A stretch of DNA of 6,373 nucleotides. Source: Anaerolineales bacterium (GTDB taxonomy: Bacteria > Chloroflexota > Anaerolineae > Anaerolineales > Villigracilaceae). The stretch is taken from assembly GCA_025966435.1 (NCBI GenBank), contig JAICRQ010000208.1, positions 1 to 6,373 on the forward strand. The letters are read 5' to 3'. The position numbers and the translations under genes were made by a program. The notes beneath the pieces were generated by a model. That model was not told the origin of the DNA and ran no database searches. It saw only the letters and a program-made list of their open reading frames with translations. Of this stretch, positions 1-6,357 are shown one piece after another. Position 1 is the first letter of the stretch, and every line of letters starts with the position of its first letter.

Positions 1-1947
1 GGGCGCCAGGGCAATCGCTACATTACCTGGTTTGGAGCGTTCCTGCAAAGCCGCTATGACACGGCGAAGAGTCACTTCCAAAACATAAATGGCGCGATGG
101 CGAATGCCTCTGTGCATTTCGATTGCACCTGCACGCAATCGAATGTATACGCCTATGTATATCGCAATCAGCCCTACAATATTTATCTCTGTGGCGCGTT
201 TTGGAGCGCTCCTGCCACGGGCACCGACTCGAAGGCAGGGACGTTAGTCCATGAGATGAGCCACTTCGCGGTCGTGGCGAATACGGAGGACTGGGCTTAC
301 GGCCAACAGGCTGCGCGCAACCTGGCGAGCAATAACCCCAGCCAGGCTGTTACGAATGCAGATAACCACGAGTACTTTGCCGAAAACACACCGCCGGCGG
401 AACCGCCGGTGGGCGATAGCTTTGAACCCGACAATAGCTCGGCACAGGCAAGGACGATCAATGCGGGGGCGACGCAAACCCACAGCATTGCTCCGTCCAC
501 CGATGTGGATTGGGTCCAGTTCCAGATCAACAGTCTTTCTTCGGTCGTCATTGAAACTTCGGGAAACCCGGGCTATGACACGCGCCTGTGGCTCTACAAC
601 AACAGCCTGGCTCAGCTGGCTTTTAACGATGATAAGGGCGAGTCCCTTTATTCCCGCATCAGCGTTTGTCTGCCTGCTGGGACTTATTACGCCAGGGTGG
701 ACGATTTCAATAACAACCACGAGATCCCCGCGTATACGCTGTCTCTGCGCACGAGTACGAGCTGTGTGAACGTCAACCTGGCGGGCCAACTGACCGGACG
801 GTTCGGTCTCCTGTCCGGCTCCAGCACCCGGCTCAGCGTTACCGGCGCAGACGGCGGACCCGTCCAACTGAGCAGCACCGGACCGGCGAAGATCGTTGGC
901 GCAGAGCGCATGATCTACAGAGTTCAGGGCGTTCACACCAGTTACTCGGAGCTGATGGGCCTGCCAAGTCAACTCGTGGATACCACATACTGGTTACCCT
1001 GGTACAACAACGTCGGTCTGGATTCGCAGTTGCGCTTTGCAAACGTCAGTAACGCCACAGCCTCTGTGCACGTCTACATCGGCGGGCAGGAAATGCTGGG
1101 CAGTCCCTTCTCCCTGGCTGCCGGTGCAAGCAGACGGGTGAGCTTCCCCGGCATCGACAGCGGCCCGGTACAGATTGTCAGCGACCGGGACATCGTGGCT
1201 GCCGAGCGCGTGATCTACAAGGTCAATGGCATCCAGACAAGCTATTCGGAGATCATGGCTTTGCCAGACAGCCAGTTGAACACCACATACTGGCTGCCCT
1301 GGTACGACAACGTGACCCTCGATAGCCAGCTGCGCTTTGCCAATGTCGGCAGCTCCGCTGCGACCGTGCGCGTTTACATTGGCGCACAGGAAATGCCGGG
1401 CAGTCCCTTCTCCCTGGCTGCCGGCGCAAGCAGACGGGTGAGCTTCCCGGGTGCGAACGGTGGACCGGTGAGGATCGTCGGGACTCAGAACATTGTGGCG
1501 GCCGAGCGTGTGATCCTCAAGGTCAACAATGCACCCACGAGCTTTTCCGAGATGATGGCACTCCCCAATAGCCAGGTGAATACCATGCACTGGCTGCCCT
1601 GGTACAACAACGTCGGGCTGGTTTCGCAGCTGCGCATTGGAAATGTGTCCAACTCCACTGCCACCGTGCATGTCTACATCGGCGGCGTGGAAGTGGCAGG
1701 CAGTCCGTTCACAATTGCCGCCAGTTCCAGCACGCGCAGGAGCTTTGCTGCCAATAATGGCCTGGTGCAGATCGTGAGCAATCAGAATATTGTTGTATCG
1801 GAGAGCGCGATCTACCGCGTCAACAACGTGAACACCGGCTACTCCGAGATGATGGCGCTTCCCAACAGCCAGTTGAGCACTACGTACTGGCTGCCCTGGT
1901 ACAACAACGTCGGACTCGATTCGCAGCTCAGGTTTGGCATTCCGTAG
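1..1947 (+). CDS. Secreted M35 (aspzincin, peptidyl-Lys metallopeptidase-like) protease with PPC domain and four C-terminal repeats; 5'-truncated by the window
   Basis: Frame 1 is open from base 1, so the true start, signal peptide and any propeptide lie upstream. The ATG at 97 falls inside the catalytic domain and is not the start. In window residue numbering (648 visible), residues 1-129 are an M35 aspzincin domain. It has the zinc site HEMSH (His84, Glu85, His88), then NTEDWAYG, a variant of the family motif GTxDxxYG, with Asp97 as third ligand and Tyr100 as the transition-state residue. The blocks YAYVY, YLCGAFW and NADNHEYFAEN are also family-typical. The spacing His88-Asp97-Tyr100 is that of the fungal Lys-specific enzyme GfMEP. 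After a Pro-rich linker, residues 139-255 form a PPC (bacterial pre-peptidase C-terminal) domain, with FEPDN, DVDWVQF, YDTRLWLYN and AGTYYARVDD. Residues about 260-648 are four Trp-rich repeats shared with the next gene. The enzyme is inferred to be extracellular and probably cuts on the N-side of lysine. Family assignment is firm; specificity and the role of the repeats are inferred. Confidence 0.93.
   Translation, partial: GRQGNRYITWFGAFLQSRYDTAKSHFQNINGAMANASVHFDCTCTQSNVYAYVYRNQPYNIYLCGAFWSAPATGTDSKAGTLVHEMSHFAVVANTEDWAYGQQAARNLASNNPSQAVTNADNHEYFAENTPPAEPPVGDSFEPDNSSAQARTINAGATQTHSIAPSTDVDWVQFQINSLSSVVIETSGNPGYDTRLWLYNNSLAQLAFNDDKGESLYSRISVCLPAGTYYARVDDFNNNHEIPAYTLSLRTSTSCVNVNLAGQLTGRFGLLSGSSTRLSVTGADGGPVQLSSTGPAKIVGAERMIYRVQGVHTSYSELMGLPSQLVDTTYWLPWYNNVGLDSQLRFANVSNATASVHVYIGGQEMLGSPFSLAAGASRRVSFPGIDSGPVQIVSDRDIVAAERVIYKVNGIQTSYSEIMALPDSQLNTTYWLPWYDNVTLDSQLRFANVGSSAATVRVYIGAQEMPGSPFSLAAGASRRVSFPGANGGPVRIVGTQNIVAAERVILKVNNAPTSFSEMMALPNSQVNTMHWLPWYNNVGLVSQLRIGNVSNSTATVHVYIGGVEVAGSPFTIAASSSTRRSFAANNGLVQIVSNQNIVVSESAIYRVNNVNTGYSEMMALPNSQLSTTYWLPWYNNVGLDSQLRFGIP
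778..1944 (+). repeat. Four tandem ~300-bp (100-residue) coding repeats, C-terminus of the M35 protease
   Basis: Units lie at about 778-1047 (first, degenerate and shorter at its start), 1048-1347, 1348-1647 and 1648-1944 (99 residues, one codon lost). The period is 300 bp, read from the YWLPWYNN core recurring with its TGG codon at 991, 1291, 1591 and 1888. Each unit runs: VYIGGQEM, GSPFSLAAGAS, SFPG, GPVQIVS, AERVIYKV, TSYSEIMALP, then YWLPWYNN and LDSQLRF. Cysteine is absent; Trp, Tyr, Asn and Ser are frequent. The alternating short hydrophobic stretches suggest a beta-sandwich, which is inference. The last unit ends in LRFGIP directly before the stop. I do not recognise a named domain family for this unit. 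Confidence 0.92.
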
Positions 1948-1983
1948 AACGAGCACCGCTTTTCTAAGGGGTGTCTTCTTATG

Positions 1984-2022
1984 GACATCCCGGTGGCTGC
2001 TACCACCGGGATGTCTCTTTTG
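1984..2022 (+). terminator. Strong intrinsic terminator after the M35 protease gene
   Basis: A perfect 13-bp stem (GACATCCCGGTGG at 1984-1996 against CCACCGGGATGTC at 2003-2015) encloses a 6-nt loop and is followed by TCTTTTGTTATT. It starts 36 bases after the TAG of the upstream gene. The T-rich tail is on the plus-strand side only, so it should act only in that direction. It implies that the M4 protease downstream has its own promoter. Confidence 0.88.
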
Positions 2023-2061
2023 TTATTGCAGGAAGATGGAGCATATTGTGTGATAGTCCCT

Positions 2062-2080
2062 CCGGTGGATCACCACCCGG
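2062..2080 (+). other. Small imperfect hairpin upstream of the M4 protease gene
   Basis: CCGGTGG (2062-2068) can pair with CCACCCGG (2073-2080) around an ATCA loop, with one bulged C. Its core resembles the stem of the terminator 50 bases upstream (CCGGTGG/CCACCGG). No T-tract follows, so it is not a terminator. It sits about where the -35 region of the possible promoter at 2092-2097 would be, so it could be an operator-like or transcript structure. No function can be assigned. Confidence 0.25.
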
Positions 2081-2091
2081 GTCCCAGGAGG

Positions 2092-2097
2092 TATACT
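2092..2097 (+). promoter_or_regulatory. Possible -10 box (TATACT) for the M4 protease gene
   Basis: TATACT matches five of six bases of the sigma70 -10 consensus. It lies between the upstream terminator and the gene start and would give a leader of about 40 nt. No convincing -35 box is found at normal spacing, since the 17-bp position reads ATCACC. An independent promoter is expected because a strong terminator separates the two genes, but this particular site is only a candidate. Confidence 0.25.
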
Positions 2098-2132
2098 ACG
2101 CAAAGTCAAGGCGTACTTATTAATAAGCTGAC

Positions 2133-2137
2133 AGAGG
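2133..2137 (+). promoter_or_regulatory. Ribosome binding site fixing the M4 protease start
   Basis: AGAGG lies 5 nt before the ATG at 2143. It supports that start over the in-frame ATG at 1981, which is at the base of the terminator stem and would add 54 residues ahead of a classical signal peptide. Confidence 0.7.
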
Positions 2138-2142
2138 CAATC

Positions 2143-5100
2143 ATGCAAACAAAACAACAATTCATACAATCTCTTTTTTCCGTTGGTATTATTTTCATCC
2201 TGATCGTCTCCGCGTTTTCCCCATCCACTTCCTATGCACAGGGAGTTGGGGGACTTCGGCGCGAGGTCAACCCGCAAACGGGCAGGGTCAGCTTTCTGCT
2301 CCCGGAAGGTGGAGACGTCCTCCCGGCGGGGCAGGCGTTGAGCGGCATGTCCCTCGCCGAGCGCCGCGGCGACCCGGCAATGGCTCTTGCGCAGCGCTTT
2401 GGTGGCGAGTTCGGACTCAACGACCCGAGGCGCGAGCTGGTGGAAACGCGCAGGGAAGAGTTCCGGGACGGTCGTCTCAAAGTCCGTTACCAGCAGAGCT
2501 ACCAGGGCATTCCCGTGATGGGTGGGGAGCTGATCGTCCACACGAACGAGCAGGGCGATCTCTACTCGATCAACGGGGAGGTCGGGAGGGGTCTTTCCCT
2601 TCCCACTGAGCCCACCGTCCAGGCGGAACAGGCAGAGCGTTCCGCACTCCAGGCTGTGGCGAAGTGGTACCAGAAAACACCAGACGACTTGAGTATTTCC
2701 CAGGCAGAGCTATGGGTCTTCGACCCAAGTCTGCTCATGCCGAGTATGCGCTCGCCCGAACTGGTCTGGCGCATGGAAGTAATCGCCGTGGATCAAAAGC
2801 TTCCCATCCGGGAACTGGTGCTGGTCAATGCGATCCGCGGGAACATCAGCCTGCACTTCAACCAGATCGATACAGCCTGGGTTTCCCCATCCTCCATCGG
2901 GTCAGATACAGCAGAAGCTCCACAGCAGGTTGAAAACACCTCTCAGGCGGCCACCTTAACCGCGGACGTCGCGACGTACACCGCCGGAAACGGGACGTCG
3001 CTGCCCGGCACGTTCCTCTGCGCCGAAACGCAGCCCGCCTGCACGAACGGAGCAGACATCCACGCCGATAAAGCTCACACGTATGCAATCGGCACCTACA
3101 ATTTGTTCGCCACGCAACACGGGCGGGACAGTTACGATAACGCCGGCGCACAGCTCATCTCCACCGTGCACTATGATGTGAATTATCAGAATGCGTTCTG
3201 GTCTGGCACGCAAATGGTCTACGGCGATGGCTATGGCTTTGCCCTGGCAGACGACGTCGTCGCACATGAGCTGGCACATGGTGTCACGCAGAACGAGTCC
3301 AACCTGTTTTACTTTTACCAGTCTGGCGCGATCAATGAGTCCTTCTCCGACTTGTGGGGCGAGTATTACGATCAGACTAACGGTCAGGGCGATGACAGCG
3401 CGGGCGTTGCCTGGCAGATCGGCGAAGAGATCGGCGGCTATGGGGCTATCCGCGATATGCGCGAACCGGGGAACTACGAACAGCCCGATAAGATGTCCAG
3501 CGAACTCTATTTTCAGGATACGTTCGACAACGGCGGCGTGCACTATAACAGCGGCATCAATAACAAGGCCGCGTACCTGATGGTCAACGGCGGCATCTTC
3601 AACGGCAGGACAGTCTCTGCCCTCGGATGGACGAAGACCGCGGCGATCTACTATGAGGCGAACACGAATCTTTTGTCTTCCGGGGCAGATTACTCCGATC
3701 TCTACTTCGCCCTCCAGACCGCCTGCTCCAACCTGGTCGGGCAGAAAGGTATCACCGCGGCGAACTGCATCGAAGTCAAGGACGCCATCGAGGCGGTAGA
3801 GATGAATACTCAGCCTGCGCCGGACTTTAACACCGATGCTCCTTACTGTGACACCGGCGACCCCGCCTTCTTCTTCAGCGACAGTCTGGAATCCGGGCTC
3901 GGCAACTGGACCCTCCAGAATGGAAGCAAAGTCCGCTGGCAGGTGGACTCGATCGATGGACCGTATGCCCATTCTGGAAATCACTCACTATTTGCCGACG
4001 ACATTCCGGAAGAAATCACGGATGCCAGTGCCCGGCTGAAAACGCTGCAGATCCCCAACAACGCTTATCTTCATTTTGCACATGCCTACCAATTTGAATC
4101 GTTCTCATTCCTGGGAGACTTCGACGGCGGCGTTTTGGAATACAGCACCAACGGTGGCTCTTCCTGGCAGGATGCTGGCTCGTTGATAGAGAGCAACGGC
4201 TACAAAGGGACAGTCGCCACGGGCGGCGGCAACCCGATTGAAGGGCGTTCCGCGTTCGTGGGCTCCAGCCATGGCTATATCAGCACCCGCCTGGATCTGG
4301 CATCGCTCGCTGGCGAGACCGTGACCTTCCGCTGGCGCATGGGGCTCGATTTCATCGGTTCCGGTTCCTTCCTGGAGTCGCCTTCCGGCTGGTGGCTGGA
4401 CGATGTGAGTCTATACACATGCGGGGACTTGCCTGTTGTCTTCAACAGGATCTCTCCATCGGAGGGAAGCAACGGGGTGGGTCTCAGCACCACGCTATCC
4501 TGGAACAGTAGGTCCTCGGCTACGTATTACCAGTATTGCTACGACATCATCGACGACAACCAGTGCAACCGCACTTGGAGCAGCCCGCTTACCACGACCT
4601 CTGCCCAGGTCACGAACCTGGGTGCGAACACGAAATACTACTGGCAGGTGCGCGCCGTCCATCCAGGCGGCACCACACAGGCGAACAACCAGGAGTGGGG
4701 AAGCTTCACCACCACGTCCACACTGCCATCAGGTGCCGCCGGCATCGAGACCTTCGTTGGCACGACCCGCATGGGAAAGTACTCTCTCGGAGGTGGGCAA
4801 AGCCTGCGTGAAAGTTATCCTGGGCTGAATGATGGACCGGTGAAGCTCCTCGCTACCAATAGTGTTCCATTGCTGCCGGCAGAGCGCGTGATTTACACGG
4901 TTAAGGGAGTGCAGACCAGCTTCTCGGAAATGATGGGCCTGCCAGATAGCCAGTTGGATACCACATACTGGCTGCCCTGGTATAACAATGTCGATCTGGA
5001 TACTCAATTGCGGATTGGAAATGTAAGTAACTCCAACGCAACTATTCAAGTCTTTATCGGCGGGCAGCAGATGCCTGGCAGTCCCTTCACGTTGGCGCCC

Positions 5101-5928
5101 GGCGCGAGCACGCGCAAGAGCTTCCCCGGGATTAATAGCGGACCGGTGGAGGTCGTGAGCAATGTCAAGATCACCGTCGCAGAGCGTGTGATTTACACAG
5201 TTCAGGGAGTGCAGACGAGCTTCTCGGAGATGATGGCGCTTCCGGACAGCCAAGTGGACACCACATACTGGCTGCCCTGGTATAACAACGTCGATCTGGA
5301 TACACAACTTCGCTTTGCCAATGTAAGTCCCTCAACCGCCACCGTGCACATCCGCATTGGCGGGGTGGAGGTCAATGGCAGTCCCTTTACCCTGGCAGCA
5401 GGCGCGAGCACGCGCAAGAGCTTCCCCGCTATTAACGACGGACCGGTGGAGATCGAGAGCAATGTGAAAGTCATAGCCGCGGAGCGCGTCATCTATAAAG
5501 TTCAGGGAGTGCAGACGAGCTTCTCGGAGATGATGGCGCTGCCAAACAGCCAACTGGACAACACATACTGGTTGCCCTGGTACAACAACGTGGGTCTCGA
5601 TACCCAGCTTCGCTTTGCAAATGTGGGCAGCGCAACGGCGACTGTGCATGTCTACATCGGCGGGCAGGAAATGAACGGTAGTCCCTTCACATTAGCTCCG
5701 GGAGCCAGTACAAGGAGAAGTTTTGCGGGCATCGACGACGGACCAGTGGAGATCGTCAGCAACCAGAATATCGTTGCCGCCGAGAGAACGATTTATAAGG
5801 TACAAGGTCTCCAGACCAGCTTCTCAGAAATGATGGGCTTGCCGGATCACCTGCTGGACACAATCTACTGGCTGCCCTGGTACAACAGTGTCCATCTGGA
5901 TACGCAACTGAGGTTTGGGGTACCATAG
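2143..5928 (+). CDS. Secreted M4 (thermolysin-type) preprometalloprotease with jelly-roll/MAM-like, FN3-like and four C-terminal repeat domains
   Basis: The product is 1261 residues. Residues 1-32 are a signal peptide (Lys4, hydrophobic core VGIIFILIVSAF, likely cut after TSYA). Residues about 33-275 are an FTP plus PepSY-type propeptide, expected to act as chaperone and inhibitor until removed. Residues about 276-556 are the M4 catalytic domain. HELAH gives His375, Glu376 and His379; GAINESFSD gives Glu399 as third zinc ligand and Asp403; GGVHYNSG gives the catalytic His467. The 20-residue gap from His379 to Glu399 equals that in thermolysin (His146-Glu166). Residues about 576-760 (FFFSDSLESGLGNW to WWLDDVSLY) resemble the jelly-roll/MAM-like domain found in secreted proteases. 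Residues about 764-858 are FN3-like, with TKYYWQVRAV. Residues 862-1261 are four 100-residue repeats matching those of the preceding M35 gene. It is predicted to be an extracellular or surface-held endopeptidase that cuts before hydrophobic residues, as the family usually does. Two consecutive TAG codons end the frame. Thermolysin has about 550 residues as a prepro form, so the C-terminal 700 residues are accessory. Confidence 0.95.
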   Translation: MQTKQQFIQSLFSVGIIFILIVSAFSPSTSYAQGVGGLRREVNPQTGRVSFLLPEGGDVLPAGQALSGMSLAERRGDPAMALAQRFGGEFGLNDPRRELVETRREEFRDGRLKVRYQQSYQGIPVMGGELIVHTNEQGDLYSINGEVGRGLSLPTEPTVQAEQAERSALQAVAKWYQKTPDDLSISQAELWVFDPSLLMPSMRSPELVWRMEVIAVDQKLPIRELVLVNAIRGNISLHFNQIDTAWVSPSSIGSDTAEAPQQVENTSQAATLTADVATYTAGNGTSLPGTFLCAETQPACTNGADIHADKAHTYAIGTYNLFATQHGRDSYDNAGAQLISTVHYDVNYQNAFWSGTQMVYGDGYGFALADDVVAHELAHGVTQNESNLFYFYQSGAINESFSDLWGEYYDQTNGQGDDSAGVAWQIGEEIGGYGAIRDMREPGNYEQPDKMSSELYFQDTFDNGGVHYNSGINNKAAYLMVNGGIFNGRTVSALGWTKTAAIYYEANTNLLSSGADYSDLYFALQTACSNLVGQKGITAANCIEVKDAIEAVEMNTQPAPDFNTDAPYCDTGDPAFFFSDSLESGLGNWTLQNGSKVRWQVDSIDGPYAHSGNHSLFADDIPEEITDASARLKTLQIPNNAYLHFAHAYQFESFSFLGDFDGGVLEYSTNGGSSWQDAGSLIESNGYKGTVATGGGNPIEGRSAFVGSSHGYISTRLDLASLAGETVTFRWRMGLDFIGSGSFLESPSGWWLDDVSLYTCGDLPVVFNRISPSEGSNGVGLSTTLSWNSRSSATYYQYCYDIIDDNQCNRTWSSPLTTTSAQVTNLGANTKYYWQVRAVHPGGTTQANNQEWGSFTTTSTLPSGAAGIETFVGTTRMGKYSLGGGQSLRESYPGLNDGPVKLLATNSVPLLPAERVIYTVKGVQTSFSEMMGLPDSQLDTTYWLPWYNNVDLDTQLRIGNVSNSNATIQVFIGGQQMPGSPFTLAPGASTRKSFPGINSGPVEVVSNVKITVAERVIYTVQGVQTSFSEMMALPDSQVDTTYWLPWYNNVDLDTQLRFANVSPSTATVHIRIGGVEVNGSPFTLAAGASTRKSFPAINDGPVEIESNVKVIAAERVIYKVQGVQTSFSEMMALPNSQLDNTYWLPWYNNVGLDTQLRFANVGSATATVHVYIGGQEMNGSPFTLAPGASTRRSFAGIDDGPVEIVSNQNIVAAERTIYKVQGLQTSFSEMMGLPDHLLDTIYWLPWYNSVHLDTQLRFGVP
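4726..5925 (+). repeat. Four tandem 300-bp (100-residue) coding repeats, C-terminus of the M4 protease
   Basis: Units lie at 4726-5025 (most diverged at its start), 5026-5325, 5326-5625 and 5626-5925. They are spaced exactly 300 bp apart, and the last codon of unit four is directly followed by TAG. Each unit has the same order as in the M35 gene: GSPFTLAPGAS, SFPG, DGPVEIVSN, AERVIYKVQG, QTSFSEMMALP, YWLPWYNN, LDTQLRFANV. Unit one compensates a two-residue deletion with an insertion and so keeps the register. A 41-nt stretch is identical at 5200-5240 and 5500-5540. All copies read LDTQLR where the M35 gene reads LDSQLR or LVSQLR. Possible roles are a surface anchor, sorting tag or substrate-binding module; none is shown by the sequence. 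Confidence 0.95.
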
Positions 5929-5954
5929 TAGTCATAGGCGAAAGAAACACAGAG

Positions 5955-5981
5955 CATCCCAAAGGCAAAACCTTCGGGATG
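5955..5981 (+). terminator. Possible weak terminator after the M4 protease gene
   Basis: CATCCCAAAGG (5955-5965) pairs with CCTTCGGGATG (5971-5981) around a CAAAA loop, with one A·C mismatch. It begins 26 nt past the stop, the usual place for a terminator. The sequence that follows (TCAACTTAAAT) is not a good U-tract, so efficiency may be low or the structure may instead protect the 3' end. Confidence 0.5.
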
Positions 5982-6027
5982 TCAACTTAAATACAGATGG
6001 GGGTTATGAGCATGAACTAAGTAGGGA

Positions 6028-6048
6028 TAATCAGACAAAGCTTGATTA
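6028..6048. other. Operator-like inverted repeat TAATCA-N9-TGATTA
   Basis: Two perfect 6-bp half-sites are separated by 9 bases, giving a centre-to-centre distance of 15 bp. It lies about 50 bp upstream of the -35 box of the promoter at 6100-6128. A dimeric regulator could bind such a site, but an inverted repeat this short in AT-rich DNA may arise by chance. Confidence 0.25.
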
Positions 6049-6099
6049 GGATCTTGTCTATTCATTTTCTATTGATTTTGAACCTCTATGAATTAGTGC

Positions 6100-6128
6100 T
6101 TGTAATTCAGTTTCAAATTTCATATAAT
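6100..6128 (+). promoter_or_regulatory. Sigma70-type promoter for the lipoprotein-like gene
   Basis: A -35 box TTGTAA (6100-6105, four of six consensus bases) and a perfect -10 box TATAAT (6123-6128) are separated by the optimal 17 bp, in AT-rich DNA. Transcription should begin near 6135, leaving a leader of about 130 nt before the ATG at 6265. Confidence 0.65.
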
Positions 6129-6253
6129 AGAATTGCAGCAGCGGATGGACAAATTCATACTTAACGGCTGGGATACTTAAGCAAAGTTACACAAGAAACA
6201 GACTGAAACGGTCAAAAGAGAGAGGCAACCCAAACTTAACTCTCACCAAAGAA

Positions 6254-6258
6254 AGGGG
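6254..6258 (+). promoter_or_regulatory. Ribosome binding site for the lipoprotein-like gene
   Basis: AGGGG, within GAAAGGGG, lies 6 nt before the ATG at 6265. It is a purine-rich Shine-Dalgarno sequence at good spacing and supports translation from that start. Confidence 0.65.
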
Positions 6259-6264
6259 CTCACA

Positions 6265-6357
6265 ATGTTTTCACGAAGTGTTCTGCTAAACGCAGTGTTC
6301 CTCATTGCAGCATGTCTATTGGCTGCGTGTGGTTCGCGTGCAGCGTCACCCCAGTGA
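6265..6357 (+). CDS. Lipoprotein signal peptide reading frame, stopped after 30 codons; probably the frameshifted 5' end of a longer lipoprotein gene
   Basis: The frame encodes a 30-residue peptide: Arg4, a hydrophobic stretch (VLLNAVFLIAACLL), then the lipobox LAAC with Cys22 as the predicted lipidation site, followed by GSRAASPQ and TGA. It has its own promoter and ribosome binding site, so the start is well supported. A mature part of only nine residues is too short for an ordinary lipoprotein. At 6349-6352 there is a CCCC run. One additional C would read through as SPPVNEILA with no stop before the window end. So this may be a broken gene, a phase-variable gene or a base-calling error. 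A genuine lysis- or entericidin-like short lipoprotein is the alternative. Nothing shows what a longer product would do. Confidence 0.55.
   Translation: MFSRSVLLNAVFLIAACLLAACGSRAASPQ

Larger units (their letters stand above)
5929..6264. other. AT-rich intergenic spacer between the M4 protease and lipoprotein-like genes
   Basis: This 336-nt stretch has no credible gene on either strand and is clearly more AT-rich than the coding regions. It holds the weak terminator-like hairpin (5955-5981), an inverted repeat TAATCA-N9-TGATTA (6028-6048), a promoter (6100-6128), four copies of ACTTAA (5985, 6159, 6175 and 6234), and a ribosome binding site. The leader from about 6135 to 6264 does not match a riboswitch class I can recognise. 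Confidence 0.7.

Noticed and set aside
97..99. ATG at 97 as the start of the first gene
   Set aside because: The frame is open to base 1, and M35-type sequence (ITWFG, RYDTAKSHF) precedes this codon, so the gene continues upstream of the window.
988..1947. Regular repeats as a possible CRISPR array
   Set aside because: The period is 300 bp, the repeats are coding and in frame, and there are no short identical repeats with unique spacers.
994..1956. Minus-strand open frame of 320 codons opposite the M35 repeats (and similar ones opposite the M4 repeats, for example 4729-5307)
   Set aside because: The repeat has no stop in that antisense frame, so each copy extends it by 100 codons. It shows no signal peptide, domain or ribosome binding site, and the sense strand is clearly coding.
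2956..3984. Minus-strand open frame of 342 codons opposite the M4 catalytic domain
   Set aside because: It is an antisense shadow of a GC-rich gene whose sense product has intact M4 catalytic motifs. The antisense translation has no recognisable features.
6007..6020. Short frame ATGAGCATGAACTAA-like in the spacer
   Set aside because: It has only a few codons, no ribosome binding site and no coding character.
6135..6264. The 130-nt leader as a riboswitch
   Set aside because: No conserved core of a class I know (TPP, SAM, cobalamin, c-di-GMP, glycine) is visible, and no terminator or anti-terminator pairing precedes the start codon. A covariance-model scan could overturn this.
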